Origin: Arthrobacter ramosus
Lineage (GTDB): Bacteria > Actinomycetota > Actinomycetes > Actinomycetales > Micrococcaceae
Length of the DNA stretch: 64,000 bases
Direction: 5' to 3'
Assembly (NCBI RefSeq): GCF_039535095.1
Contig: NZ_BAAAWN010000001.1
Span: 2,728,001-2,792,000 of the forward strand
Shown here one piece after another: positions 25,425 through 34,120 of the stretch. The notes below the pieces were generated by a model that was given only the letters and a program-made list of their open reading frames with translations, did no database searches and was not told where the DNA came from. The translations under genes were made by a program, and so were the position numbers. Each line of letters begins with the position of its first letter. Position 1 is the first letter of the stretch.

Positions 25425-25718
25425 ATGACCAAAACACTGTACGCGGAATTCACCGTCAGGGAAGGCAGCGAAGCGAGGGTGGCCGAAATGATGGCCGAGC
25501 TCACCGGCCACGTCCGCCGGGAACCCGGGAACGTCATGTTCCTGCCCTACACCCGCGAAACCAACCCGCGGGAATACTTCGTGTTCGAGGTCTACCGCGA
25601 TGAAGCGGCATTCGAAGAACACATCGGGGCTGAATACGGCCGGAAATTCAACGCCGAACTCGCCGGGCACATCGAAGGCGACGGCTCCGTCCTGTGCTGG
25701 CTCCGCCCACTGGACTAG
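25425..25718 (+). CDS. Antibiotic-biosynthesis-monooxygenase (ABM/YgiN) family protein
   Basis: A 97-residue single ABM domain: TLYAEFTVREGSEARVAEMM and FEVYRDEAAFEEHIG, with the usual small ferredoxin-like fold that forms dimers. Members are quinol monooxygenases or related cofactor-free oxygenases; some bind heme or act on aldol intermediates. It starts 48 bp after the LacI gene with AAAGGA upstream, so the two are probably co-transcribed. Its role in the sugar locus is not evident from the sequence. Confidence 0.8.
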   Translation: MTKTLYAEFTVREGSEARVAEMMAELTGHVRREPGNVMFLPYTRETNPREYFVFEVYRDEAAFEEHIGAEYGRKFNAELAGHIEGDGSVLCWLRPLD

Positions 25719-26026
25719 GTCCCGGCCAAGGCCGGAGGCCACGCACGGGCCGAAACGAACAGTGCCTGGCTCCTAGCGGTCGTTGCACCACCCGGATTTC
25801 CTCGGGGCGGCAACGGCCGTTGAGCATTTAACATCGAGACCAATTGGAATCAGGAAGTCCACGTAGCCGGATATGCGTTCTTCGCCGCGCCGGACGGCGG
25901 ATCAGCGCTTTGCCGGTTGCGGGCCTCCAGGCTGTCGGCGATGAGCGAGCCCGGGATGGGTGCTGCGCCCGCAGCAGGTACGTTGCGGGCGCAGCGGTCT
26001 GGTAGATGTGTTGCCGGGATTCGCTG
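25719..26026. other. Convergent gap without a gene
   Basis: Between the ABM gene and the secreted fructosidase. It holds the terminator described separately and a weak CCGGCC/GGCCGG hairpin at 25726-25739. No gene is seen. Confidence 0.5.
25962..25995 (-). terminator. Terminator of the secreted GH32 gene
   Basis: GCTGCGCCCGCA (25962-25973) and TGCGGGCGCAGC (25984-25995) form a perfect 12-bp stem with a 10-nt loop, 32 bp beyond the stop codon. Confidence 0.7.
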
Positions 26027-28651
26027 TTATTGCTGGGGGCCAACTGATGGCAAGGCTGACTTCATCTGCTTGACGTCCAGGGAGGTGAGGGTAGCGTTTC
26101 CTCCGTTGGCGAAAGCTTCGATTCCTTGGCTGGACGGGTCCGGGAAGATCTGGTCTGTCAGGACGATTTTCCCGTCGTCCGCGAAGACTTCGACCGAGGA
26201 CCAGTCGACCAGGATATGAAGTTTGACCGATCCTCCAGTTGTGGTTAGCGGCGCGGTCTGGACTCCCGGGAAGCTGGAGCTGAATCCTACGGCGCCGGAC
26301 TTGGTCCGGTCGATGTAGACCTTTCCGGACCTATTGTCATAACCGATGAGAGTTTCCTGGCCGGACCCGGTGCGGACCTTCAGTCCATAGGAGCTGGCAG
26401 TACCGGCAGCGAAGGACGCGGTGATGTCGACCGCTTTCCCTGTGGCCGGCAGGACGGTGCTTCCGGCGGGCACGGACATTTTCTCCTCGTGGACGGACGG
26501 CCCTGTGGTGAGTTCGTTGAGCTGATTGACTGGTGTCTGCGCCAGGCGGGGTGCACCGTCGACGGTTTGGAGGGACAGCTCCCGGGGGACGGTCATTGCG
26601 CTGCGCCACGGTGAAGTGGGAATGGATCCTCCATAGTCCCAGTTGTTCATCCAGCCGATCATGATCCGTTTGCCGCCGGGGGCGTCGTTGAAAGTGACTC
26701 CGGCGTAGTTGTCCTTGCCGTAATCGACCCAGTGTGCGCGCTGGATTGCCGGTTGTGCAGCGGTGTCTGAGAGAGTGAACTGGTCGGCGAGGATATGCCC
26801 CCAGCCCCCTGTGTTGTTGTCGCTGATTTCGATGTGCCCGGTTTTTCCTTGAAGGTCGCTGAGGTCCCAGCTGTTCCAGTCCAGGCTTTCGCTGTCCTGT
26901 CCAGTGGAGCTTCGCACGACTTTTCCGTCCACCACGAGGTTGACGGAGGTCTGCGTGTCCCAGGGCTTGGCTGCTGCCCCGGCGAAGACGATGTCGCCCA
27001 CCATGAGGTGGCCCCATCCGCCGGTGGACCCGTCGTTCTGGTCCACGACCTGGATCTGTGCCTGCTGGCCCTGGTACTTGCTCACGTCCCAGTTCGTCCA
27101 CGTCAGGTCGGGGCTGTTTGGGCCGGTGGTGGTCGCGACGACCTGTCCGCCGATGATCAGGTTGACCGCGGTCGGGTTCGCCTGGCCCGCGGGGTGGTTC
27201 CCGCCGGCGACCTGGAGATCGATGTACGGGCTGTTGACCGTGAACGTCGGCGAGGTGATGGTGCCCGTGCCGGGATCTCCAGCGGGCGCATAGGTGTCCA
27301 GCACCTTCGGGCCGAGCTGGTTAGGAAGGCTCTCTGTCGACGGGCCGGAGTTGACGAAGGATCCGGTGGCGGTCCACCCGGGACCGTAGGTGGTCCCTGA
27401 GAAGTCGTTGAAGACCTGACCGGTCGGCAGGGTGCCGAACGGTACCGTGTTGGGTACGTAGGGGTGGTTGCCGCCGCCGACGAGGAAGTTCAGGTGGGGC
27501 TTGCTGATCGTGAATGTCTGCGAGCTCAGCGTCCCGGTCGACCCGTCGCCGCCGTTGAAGCTGTTGACCAGGTAGTTGCCCGGGAATCCGGAGACGGCCT
27601 GCTGGTTGGGCAGCGTGCCGGCGGCGGGCGCGGTGCCGAACGCGGTGCCGGTGGCTGTCCAGCTCCCGAAGCTGCCGGTCTCGAAGCTGTCCAGAGGGGT
27701 TCCCGCCGGGGCGACGTAGGGTTTGTCATCGGAGGTGAACGTCGTACCGTCGAAACTTCCCGTGAAATACTGCACGCCCGAACCCCCCGCGATCCCGCCG
27801 GGGTTGAGGTTGACCGTCAGTACCCACTTCTGTTTCCCGGGATTGGCCGGGTCCGGCAAGGGGAACAGATCCGGGCACTCCCAGACGCCGCCGGTGGCAC
27901 CAGCAGGTCCGAAATCACTCAGATGCTTCCACGTTTTCAGGTCAGGAGAACTGTAGAAAGTCACCTTGTGCTGGTCAGACAGCACGGCTGACATCAGCCA
28001 CTCATGCCCGGCCTCGTACCAGAACACCTTCGGGTCCCTGAAATTGTTCGAGCCGATATCCAGGACAGGGTTCCCGGCGTACTTGGTGAAGGTCCGGCCT
28101 TTGTCCGTGCTGTAGGCGAGAGCCTGGGACTGCTTGCCTGTGGCTTTATCGGCCGCCGTGTAGATGGCCACCATGGCAGGGTTGCCCGGCTGTCCGAAGC
28201 CTGTGGTGTTGTTCTTGTCGATGACCGCGCTGCCGGAGAAGATCATGTCTTTCCCATCCTGCGGAATGGCCAGCGGTAGCTGGGTCCAGTGCACCAGGTC
28301 GGTGCTGACGGCGTGGCCCCAAGACATGTTGCCCCAGGTATCCCCGGAAGGGTTGTACTGGAAGAACATGTGGTACTCGCCCTGGTAGTAGAGCAGACCG
28401 TTCGGATCGTTCATCCAGTTCGTTGCCGGGCTGAAGTGGAACTGAGGCCGGTATGTCTCGGAATAGAGCGGGGAAGCTACGGCCGCTCCCGAGGCAGTTG
28501 CTGTCGCCCCGGAGTTGTCCGCAGCGAAAGCCGGTGCGGACAGCGGAAGCGTGCTCCCCGAGGCCATCACGGCGGCGAGGACCAGGGCGTTGAGACGCTT
28601 TTTCGAGTTTGGTCCGGGTGTCAGCCCGGGACCGGAATGTGTGCGGCGCAC
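26027..28651 (-). CDS. Secreted GH32 fructosidase (levanase/inulinase) with nested accessory module
   Basis: An 874-residue secreted enzyme splitting beta-fructans or sucrose. A signal peptide (basic start, hydrophobic 22-40, AFA-AD cleavage near 43) precedes the GH32 propeller. The three catalytic acids are visible: Asp82 in WMNDPNG, Asp206 in FRDP and Glu258 in WECPDLF. Between residues about 311 and 637 the catalytic domain is interrupted by accessory beta-sandwich sequence, after which it resumes at HWVDYGKDNYAG, and ends with the C-terminal beta sandwich (VEVFADDGKIVLTDQIFP). GTG 28651 follows GAAAGGTG. Two LacI-type operators lie upstream. Extracellular release of fructose fits the adjacent FrcBCA importer. 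Confidence 0.92.
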   Translation of the reverse strand: MRRTHSGPGLTPGPNSKKRLNALVLAAVMASGSTLPLSAPAFAADNSGATATASGAAVASPLYSETYRPQFHFSPATNWMNDPNGLLYYQGEYHMFFQYNPSGDTWGNMSWGHAVSTDLVHWTQLPLAIPQDGKDMIFSGSAVIDKNNTTGFGQPGNPAMVAIYTAADKATGKQSQALAYSTDKGRTFTKYAGNPVLDIGSNNFRDPKVFWYEAGHEWLMSAVLSDQHKVTFYSSPDLKTWKHLSDFGPAGATGGVWECPDLFPLPDPANPGKQKWVLTVNLNPGGIAGGSGVQYFTGSFDGTTFTSDDKPYVAPAGTPLDSFETGSFGSWTATGTAFGTAPAAGTLPNQQAVSGFPGNYLVNSFNGGDGSTGTLSSQTFTISKPHLNFLVGGGNHPYVPNTVPFGTLPTGQVFNDFSGTTYGPGWTATGSFVNSGPSTESLPNQLGPKVLDTYAPAGDPGTGTITSPTFTVNSPYIDLQVAGGNHPAGQANPTAVNLIIGGQVVATTTGPNSPDLTWTNWDVSKYQGQQAQIQVVDQNDGSTGGWGHLMVGDIVFAGAAAKPWDTQTSVNLVVDGKVVRSSTGQDSESLDWNSWDLSDLQGKTGHIEISDNNTGGWGHILADQFTLSDTAAQPAIQRAHWVDYGKDNYAGVTFNDAPGGKRIMIGWMNNWDYGGSIPTSPWRSAMTVPRELSLQTVDGAPRLAQTPVNQLNELTTGPSVHEEKMSVPAGSTVLPATGKAVDITASFAAGTASSYGLKVRTGSGQETLIGYDNRSGKVYIDRTKSGAVGFSSSFPGVQTAPLTTTGGSVKLHILVDWSSVEVFADDGKIVLTDQIFPDPSSQGIEAFANGGNATLTSLDVKQMKSALPSVGPQQ

Positions 28652-28774
28652 GTATTCACCTTTCGTGTCGACAGTGACAGGCAGGTAGTGCCGGTTGTCG
28701 CCCGGGCTGGTTCTGGTAGGGACTTGGTTGAATCAAATCCTGCGCGCGTTTTGCGCCAGAGTCGCCGGAACGTA

Positions 28775-28786
28775 GACAACGTTGTC
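28775..28786. promoter_or_regulatory. LacI-type operator 1 of the secreted GH32 gene
   Basis: GACAACGTTGTC, a perfect 12-bp palindrome, 124 bp upstream of the GH32 start. One base differs from the operator upstream of frcB. Confidence 0.7.
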
Positions 28787-28896
28787 GAGAGGGGAATCTA
28801 CGACCTGTCCACCGGACAAGTCAACGGTTTCAAAGAAAACCCCGGGGCAGGATATGCGAACTAAATCGCCGGGCGGTGGGGAGCCGAGCAGGAGGC

Positions 28897-28908
28897 GACA
28901 ACGATGTC
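28897..28908. promoter_or_regulatory. LacI-type operator 2 of the secreted GH32 gene
   Basis: GACAACGATGTC, identical to the 12-mer in the frcB/lacI divergent region. It sits 122 bp from operator 1, a spacing that would allow looping. Confidence 0.6.
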
Positions 28909-28916
28909 GACCTGGG

Positions 28917-29048
28917 AGATCGGCCTTCACCGACCCGCGCCTCTGCGCGGCCATGATGGACCGGCTCACCTTCAACAGAACCGTCATCGAAACCGGGACC
29001 GACTCCTACCGCCTCGCCCACACCCTGGTCCAACAAGCGGCCAGCTAA
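28917..29048 (+). pseudogene. C-terminal fragment of an IS21-family helper ATPase (IstB)
   Basis: The frame encodes AFTDPRLCAAMMDRLTFNRT and then ETGTDSYRL before a stop, matching the DP-x-x-x-AAMxDRL-----V---G-SYRL end of IstB proteins. The Walker motifs and IstA are missing. It shows that an IS21-type element was once inserted between the two fructan operons. Confidence 0.6.
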
Positions 29049-29116
29049 GCCCCCACGAGGAAGTTCAAGGTGTGCCCGTGCGGGGCGGCATGCCGGTGGA
29101 AGACGTTGACAGCTAC

Positions 29117-29136
29117 GAGGTAACGCGTGTAACCTC
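29117..29136. promoter_or_regulatory. LacI-type operator A of the oligosaccharide operon
   Basis: GAGGTAACGCGTGTAACCTC: the two halves match at 8 of 10 positions around a CG centre. It is 108 bp upstream of the LacI start. Confidence 0.6.
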
Positions 29137-29152
29137 GCTCACAACGGCGCAG

Positions 29153-29166
29153 GTAACTCGCGTTAC
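29153..29166. promoter_or_regulatory. LacI-type operator B of the oligosaccharide operon
   Basis: GTAAC and GTTAC arms around TCGC. It shares GGTAAC-CG-GT with operator A but not the GACAACG motif, so it should be recognised by the local LacI protein and not by the FrcBCA-linked one. Confidence 0.6.
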
Positions 29167-29243
29167 TAACCGGCAAACGCGGGACACCTCAGACCGAACC
29201 CTGGCGCAACACCCGGGACCAACGAAGACCACCGGAGCATTCA

Positions 29244-30314
29244 ATGGCGAAAACCACGACCCCCCAGAAAGCCACGGCTGTGCGGCAGCGGGGTGTCACC
29301 ATGAGTGATGTCGCCCGGCACGCCGGGGTCTCCCGTACAGCGGTCTCGTTCGTGCTGAGCAACCGCGAAAACGCCAGCATTTCTGAGGAAACGCGCACCC
29401 GCATCAACGACGCCGTGCAGGCTTTGGGTTACCGCCCGAACGCCGGAGCACGCGCACTGGCTTCCCAGCGCAGTGATTGGTACGGACTCGTCACCGAGAT
29501 CGTGACGGCCCCGTTTGCGGTGGACATCATCAAGGGCGCCCAGGACCAGGCGTGGCTTGACCACCGGTTCCTGCTCATCGCGCCTTCCGACCAGGCCGAT
29601 GCCGTAGGACCCAATCAAGGCCTGGAAGATGCAGCAACGGAAAAGCTGCTGGAACAACGAGTGGAAGGACTTTTGTACGCGGCAACCTACCACCGCGGTG
29701 TGCATGTTCCGGAAAGCGCCCACGAGGTTCCCACCGTCCTGATCAATTGTTTCGACGCGGACGGGAAGCTGCCCTCGATCGTCCCGGACGAGCGCGCGGG
29801 CGGCAGAGTCGCCGTCGAACGTTTGCTCCGGGCCGGCCACAGCAGGATCGGAGTCATCAACCTGGACCCGCACATTCCCGCGGCCGTCGGACGGTTGAAG
29901 GGTGCCCGCGAAGCACTCGCCGGCGCCGGGCTCGAACTGGATCCGGAGCTGGTGGTGTCCGGGCATGCGACGGCGGATGGAGGCTACGAGGCGGCCTGCG
30001 AAATCCTGGACCGCTATCCGAAAGATCAAAGGCCAACCGCCCTGTTCTGCCTCAATGACCGCATGGCGATGGGCGCTTACGACGCCATCAAGGAACGGGG
30101 ACTGACCATCCCCGGAGACATCGCCGTGATCGGCTTCGACAACCAGGAACTGATTGCGGCCTACCTCAGGCCAAAGCTGACCACGGTTGCGTTGCCCTTC
30201 GAAAAAATGGGCGCACTGGGAGTCCAGACGCTCGCAGCTCTCACAGCAGGACAGCCGATCACTGCCGACCAGCAATTGGTCGACTGTCCGCTGCTAGAAC
30301 GCTCTTCGGTCTGA
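29244..30314 (+). CDS. LacI-family transcriptional regulator (oligosaccharide ABC operon)
   Basis: A 356-residue repressor with the N-terminal helix-turn-helix VTMSDVARHAGVSRTAVSFV and hinge YRPNAGARALASQRSDWYGL, then a periplasmic-binding-like effector domain ending AVIGFDNQELIAAYLRPKLT. GGAG lies 6 nt upstream of ATG 29244. It is the first gene of the run that continues through the family-5 ABC transporter and cytosolic GH32. Its own GTAAC-type operators lie just upstream, so the operon is probably autoregulated and induced by a fructoside. Confidence 0.9.
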   Translation: MAKTTTPQKATAVRQRGVTMSDVARHAGVSRTAVSFVLSNRENASISEETRTRINDAVQALGYRPNAGARALASQRSDWYGLVTEIVTAPFAVDIIKGAQDQAWLDHRFLLIAPSDQADAVGPNQGLEDAATEKLLEQRVEGLLYAATYHRGVHVPESAHEVPTVLINCFDADGKLPSIVPDERAGGRVAVERLLRAGHSRIGVINLDPHIPAAVGRLKGAREALAGAGLELDPELVVSGHATADGGYEAACEILDRYPKDQRPTALFCLNDRMAMGAYDAIKERGLTIPGDIAVIGFDNQELIAAYLRPKLTTVALPFEKMGALGVQTLAALTAGQPITADQQLVDCPLLERSSV

Positions 30315-30392
30315 CCGTGAAATCAATGTCGAAGAGCAAACCCTTACCCACCCCTTCACCTTGCTGATGAAGATAGGAAAGAGATACCCATC

Positions 30393-32069
30393 ATGACACA
30401 ACCCCGATTCTTGAGGTCTGCCCGCATTGCAGCGGCCGGACTGGCTGTGGGTGCAATGCTGCTGACTGGCTGCGCTGCCACCGTCAACAAGTCCGCAGGC
30501 ACCGACGCCGGAGCTAACGCGAACGCCTTCCTGACCATCCCGCGTGAGGACATGAGCACCTTCGACCGTAACTTCAACCCCTTCGCCCCCACAGTGAACC
30601 CCATGGTCCAGCAGGCCATCTACGAACCCCTGATGGTCTTCAACCCGGCCAAAGGCAACACCGTCCCCTGGCTGGGAGCCTCCTGGGACGCTGCCAAGGA
30701 CGGCAAGTCCGTCGCCTTCACCCTGCGTGACGGCGTGAAGTGGTCCGACGGGCAGCCTTTCGTCGCCGATGACGTGGCCTACACCTTCCAGCTGCAGAAG
30801 AAGCTCAAGGGCGGCTTCGAGTACCTGGATTCCGTCACTCCGGCGGGCACCGACAAGGTGACATTCACCTTCAACAAGCCCTGGTCCCCCGCGCTCTATG
30901 AGATCGGGCAGCTCCCCATCCTCCCCAAGCACATCTGGTCATCCATCGCCGATCCGGCGAAGGACACCAACGCCAACCCCGTGGGAACCGGCCCCTACAC
31001 CCAGGTGGACAGCTTCCAGTCCCAGTCCTTCGTGCTGAAGAAGAACCCGAACTACTGGCAGCCTGACAAGCAGAAGATCGCCGGCATCAAGATGCTGGCG
31101 ATGTCCGGAAACGATGCCGCCAACCTGGCCAGCGTCAACGGCGATGTGGACTGGTCCACCCAGTTCATCCCGAACATCGAGAAGACCTTCATCGCAAAAG
31201 ACAAGGACCACCGCCACTTCTGGTTCCCGCCGACGGGCGCCATGATCAACTGGCAGTTGAACACCAGCAAGGCGCCGTTCAACGACGCGACGGTCCGCAA
31301 GGCCCTGAGCATGGCGGTTGACCGTGACCAGGTCACCAAGATCGGCATGAGCGGGTACGCCACTCCGGCCGACTGCACAGGCCTCTCCGGCAACTACGCG
31401 AGCTGGAAGAACGCCGATGTGGCGAACAACTGCACTTGGACCAAGCTGAACGTCGACGAAGCGAACAAGATGCTCGACGCCGCCGGTTACCCCAAGGGCA
31501 CGGACGGCAAGCGCACCCTCAAGGACGGCAAGCCTTTCGAGTTCAAGATCTCCGTGGGCGCCAGCTCCTCCGACTGGCTCTCCGTGGCCAACGTGATCTC
31601 CCAGAACCTCCAGGCCATCGGCGTGACCGCCAAGGTGGACTCCCCTGACTGGGCCTCCGTCGTCTCCGGCTACGAGCAGGGAACGTTCGACACCGGCATC
31701 GTCTGGAGCGCGAACGACCCCAGCCCGTTCAAATACTTCAGCTCCACCATGGGCACCTCCACCGTCAAGCCGGTGGGCGCCAAGGCCACCGAGAACTACC
31801 ACCGTTTCGGCGATCCAAAGGCCGATGATCTCCTGCAGCAGTTCGCTGCTGCCGGCGACGAAGCCGCACAGAAGGGGATCGCGAACCAGCTTCAGGCAGA
31901 ATACAACGCGGTGGCCCCGACGGTTCCGCTGTTCTCCGGCCCCGAATGGGGCGACTACACGGACGTTCACTTCACGGGATGGCCCACTCAGGACAACCCC
32001 TACGCAACGCTCTCTGACCGCTCCCCCACCACGGTCCTGGTCCTGACCACTCTGGAACCGCGCAAGTAG
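30393..32069 (+). CDS. Family-5 extracellular solute-binding lipoprotein
   Basis: A 558-residue binding protein of the DppA/OppA (SBP family 5) type. The signal peptide ends in LLTGC with Cys27. Family features are LRDGVKWSDGQPFVADDVAY, GTGPYTQVDSFQSQSFVLKK-NPNYW and NDATVRKALSMAVDRDQV. Most relatives bind peptides, but some members in actinobacteria and thermophiles bind oligosaccharides. The LacI gene upstream and the coupled GH32 downstream indicate a fructo-oligosaccharide or sucrose-like ligand here (inference). Confidence 0.9.
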   Translation: MTQPRFLRSARIAAAGLAVGAMLLTGCAATVNKSAGTDAGANANAFLTIPREDMSTFDRNFNPFAPTVNPMVQQAIYEPLMVFNPAKGNTVPWLGASWDAAKDGKSVAFTLRDGVKWSDGQPFVADDVAYTFQLQKKLKGGFEYLDSVTPAGTDKVTFTFNKPWSPALYEIGQLPILPKHIWSSIADPAKDTNANPVGTGPYTQVDSFQSQSFVLKKNPNYWQPDKQKIAGIKMLAMSGNDAANLASVNGDVDWSTQFIPNIEKTFIAKDKDHRHFWFPPTGAMINWQLNTSKAPFNDATVRKALSMAVDRDQVTKIGMSGYATPADCTGLSGNYASWKNADVANNCTWTKLNVDEANKMLDAAGYPKGTDGKRTLKDGKPFEFKISVGASSSDWLSVANVISQNLQAIGVTAKVDSPDWASVVSGYEQGTFDTGIVWSANDPSPFKYFSSTMGTSTVKPVGAKATENYHRFGDPKADDLLQQFAAAGDEAAQKGIANQLQAEYNAVAPTVPLFSGPEWGDYTDVHFTGWPTQDNPYATLSDRSPTTVLVLTTLEPRK

Positions 32070-32079
32070 CCGGCGCCAC

Positions 32080-32130
32080 TTCTCGGCCGGTGGCTGCCGT
32101 TGCCATATTCCGGTTCCCACCGGCCGAGAA
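32080..32130 (+). terminator. Intercistronic hairpin between binding protein and permeases
   Basis: TTCTCGGCCGGTGG (32080-32093) and CCACCGGCCGAGAA (32117-32130) form a perfect 14-bp stem with a 23-nt loop, 11 nt beyond the binding-protein stop and followed by CCTTTTC. A partial terminator or mRNA stabiliser. Confidence 0.65.
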
Positions 32131-32196
32131 CCTTTTCATCTGTCCCGCCCGGGACCACTGTCGTCCCGGACCCCGCCTTTCCCGAACGGAGCAACC

Positions 32197-33174
32197 GTGC
32201 GCTTCATCCTGCGCCGCCTGGGTTTCTACCTGATCGCTTTCTGGGCCTCCATCACCCTGAACTTCCTGCTCCCGCGTTTCATGCCGGGAGACCCCGTCTC
32301 ACGCATGTTCGCCCGTACCCAGGGCAAGATGCAGCCCGAACAGATCGAAGCCCTGCGCAAGATGCTCGGCGTGGATACGCGGCCGCTCTGGGAACAGTAC
32401 GTCGACTACATGCACAACATCCTGACCGGCCAGATGGGTGTCTCCATCTCGCGTTTCCCCACCCCGGTCACCGAGGTCATCGCCAGCCAGATCGGCTGGA
32501 CCCTTTTGCTGGGCGGAACCGCCCTGGTGTTCGCCGCCATCATCGGCAATCTCCTCGGCATCCTGGCCGCCTGGCGACGCGGCGGCGCGATCGACTCCGC
32601 CCTGCCGCCGCTCCTGATCTTCATTGGATCCTTCCCGTACTTCTGGCTGGCCATGGGAGCCCTGTACCTGTTCGGCGTAGTGCTGGGCTGGTTCCCGATC
32701 CGCCACGCTTTCACGGATGGACTGGAGCCCGCCTTCACCTGGGAGTTCATCGGCGACGTCGGCGCGCACCTTGTGCTCCCGGCGCTGACGATCGTCCTGG
32801 TGTCCATCGGGGGCTGGATGCTGGGCATGCGGAACACCATGATCGCCACGAACGCCGAGGACTACATCACCATGGCCGAGGCCAAGGGTCTCCGGCCGGG
32901 CCGCGTCATGCTCCGCTACGCGGCAAGGAACGCCATGCTCCCGTCGGTCACGAGCTTCGGCATGAGCCTGGGCTTCGTGGTGGGTGGTGCAATGCTCACC
33001 GAGGTGGTGTTCGCGTATCCCGGCGTCGGCTACCAACTCCTCAACGCCGTCCAAGGCCTCGACTACCCGCTTATGCAGGGCCTGTTCCTGACCATCACCG
33101 CCGCCGTGCTGCTGGCCAACTTCCTGGTGGACATCCTCTACGTCCGCCTCGACCCGCGTGTGCGCAGCAACTGA
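32197..33174 (+). CDS. Oligopeptide-type ABC transporter permease (DppB-like)
   Basis: A 325-residue permease of the DppB/OppB family with six membrane segments. Seen: the N-terminal helix FYLIAFWASITLNFLLPRFM, PGDPVSRMF characteristic of DppB, and the EAA-type loop ITMAEAKGLRPGRVMLRYAA that contacts the ATPases. It starts with GTG at 32197. It pairs with the following permease to form the channel of the importer. Confidence 0.92.
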   Translation: MRFILRRLGFYLIAFWASITLNFLLPRFMPGDPVSRMFARTQGKMQPEQIEALRKMLGVDTRPLWEQYVDYMHNILTGQMGVSISRFPTPVTEVIASQIGWTLLLGGTALVFAAIIGNLLGILAAWRRGGAIDSALPPLLIFIGSFPYFWLAMGALYLFGVVLGWFPIRHAFTDGLEPAFTWEFIGDVGAHLVLPALTIVLVSIGGWMLGMRNTMIATNAEDYITMAEAKGLRPGRVMLRYAARNAMLPSVTSFGMSLGFVVGGAMLTEVVFAYPGVGYQLLNAVQGLDYPLMQGLFLTITAAVLLANFLVDILYVRLDPRVRSN

Positions 33175-33184
33175 GGGACCCATC

Positions 33185-34120
33185 ATGACAACCGCAATTC
33201 TTAAGCAGCCCACTGAGCCCACTGAGCCCACAGCTGCCCGCAAGCCCAACCGCAGTTTCGTCCACGGACTTATCACCAACAAGAAGGCCCTGGTGGGCAT
33301 CATCGTGATGCTCGTGTTCATCGCGCTTGCGTTCCTGGCCCCCGTGCTGTTCCCCGGAGACCCGTCGCGGATCACCGCGATGGCCTCGCTGGAACCGTCT
33401 CCCGAGCACTGGCTCGGCACCACGGCCAAAGGTCAGGACGTGCTGGCCCTGACTGTCCATGGCTCCCGCAGTTCCCTGTTCGTCGGGTTGACTGTGGGCT
33501 TCGCATCCACCTTCATCGGCATTTTGGTGGGCCTGGCGTCGGCGTACTTCGGCAAGTTCATTGACGAAGCACTGTCCCTGGTGACCAACGTCTTCCTGCT
33601 CCTGCCCGGACTCCCGCTCCTTGTCATCCTGGCAGCTTTCCTGCCGCCGGGATTGGGAACCGTGATCCTGGTGCTCGTGGTCACCGGCTGGGCCGGGTCG
33701 GCACGTGTATTGCGCTCCCAGGCGTTGTCCATCCGCTCAAAGGACTTCGTGGCCGCGGCCGTGGTGTCCGGCGAACGGGCGGGCCGCATCATGTTCCGGG
33801 AAATCCTCCCGAACATGGCATCGATCGTCATGGGAACCCTGCTCGGCTGCGTGATTTACGGCATCGGCGCCCAGGCAGGCCTGGAATTCCTTGGCCTGGG
33901 CGACGTGAGCACCGTTTCCTGGGGCAACAACCTCTTCTGGGCCGGCAACGAGGGCGCCCTCCTGACCGGCAGCTGGTGGGTCTTCGTTCCCTCGGGTGTC
34001 TGCATCGCGCTGGTCGCGTTCGCACTGGCCCTCATCAACTATGCCGTGGACGAGGTCACTAATCCGCGGCTACGGAAGATCAAAAACCCAAAGAATACCG
34101 AAAGGAGCGCCGCCAAGTGA
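33185..34120 (+). CDS. Oligopeptide-type ABC transporter permease (DppC-like)
   Basis: A 311-residue second permease, DppC/OppC type, with an N-terminal OppC segment (LITNKKALVGIIVMLVFIAL) and the HWLGTTAKGQDVLALTVHGS region typical of the family, followed by five membrane helices and the EAA-like loop DFVAAAVVSGERAGRIMFRE. ATG 33185 follows GAGGGA. A (ACTGAGCCC)-type short repeat near 33210-33230 gives a PTEPTEPTA stretch in the cytosolic tail. It overlaps the next gene by 4 bp (GTGA). Confidence 0.92.
   Translation: MTTAILKQPTEPTEPTAARKPNRSFVHGLITNKKALVGIIVMLVFIALAFLAPVLFPGDPSRITAMASLEPSPEHWLGTTAKGQDVLALTVHGSRSSLFVGLTVGFASTFIGILVGLASAYFGKFIDEALSLVTNVFLLLPGLPLLVILAAFLPPGLGTVILVLVVTGWAGSARVLRSQALSIRSKDFVAAAVVSGERAGRIMFREILPNMASIVMGTLLGCVIYGIGAQAGLEFLGLGDVSTVSWGNNLFWAGNEGALLTGSWWVFVPSGVCIALVAFALALINYAVDEVTNPRLRKIKNPKNTERSAAK

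Larger units (their letters stand above)
28652..29243. other. Divergent intergenic region with four operators and an IS21 scrap
   Basis: This 592-bp gap separates the secreted GH32 gene from the second LacI operon. It contains two GACAACG-type operators on the GH32 side, the tail of an IstB gene, and two GTAAC-type operators on the LacI side. No intact gene is seen. Confidence 0.6.

Noticed and set aside
30939-32120. A 393-codon open frame on the minus strand
   Set aside because: Antisense to the family-5 binding protein, with no family features.
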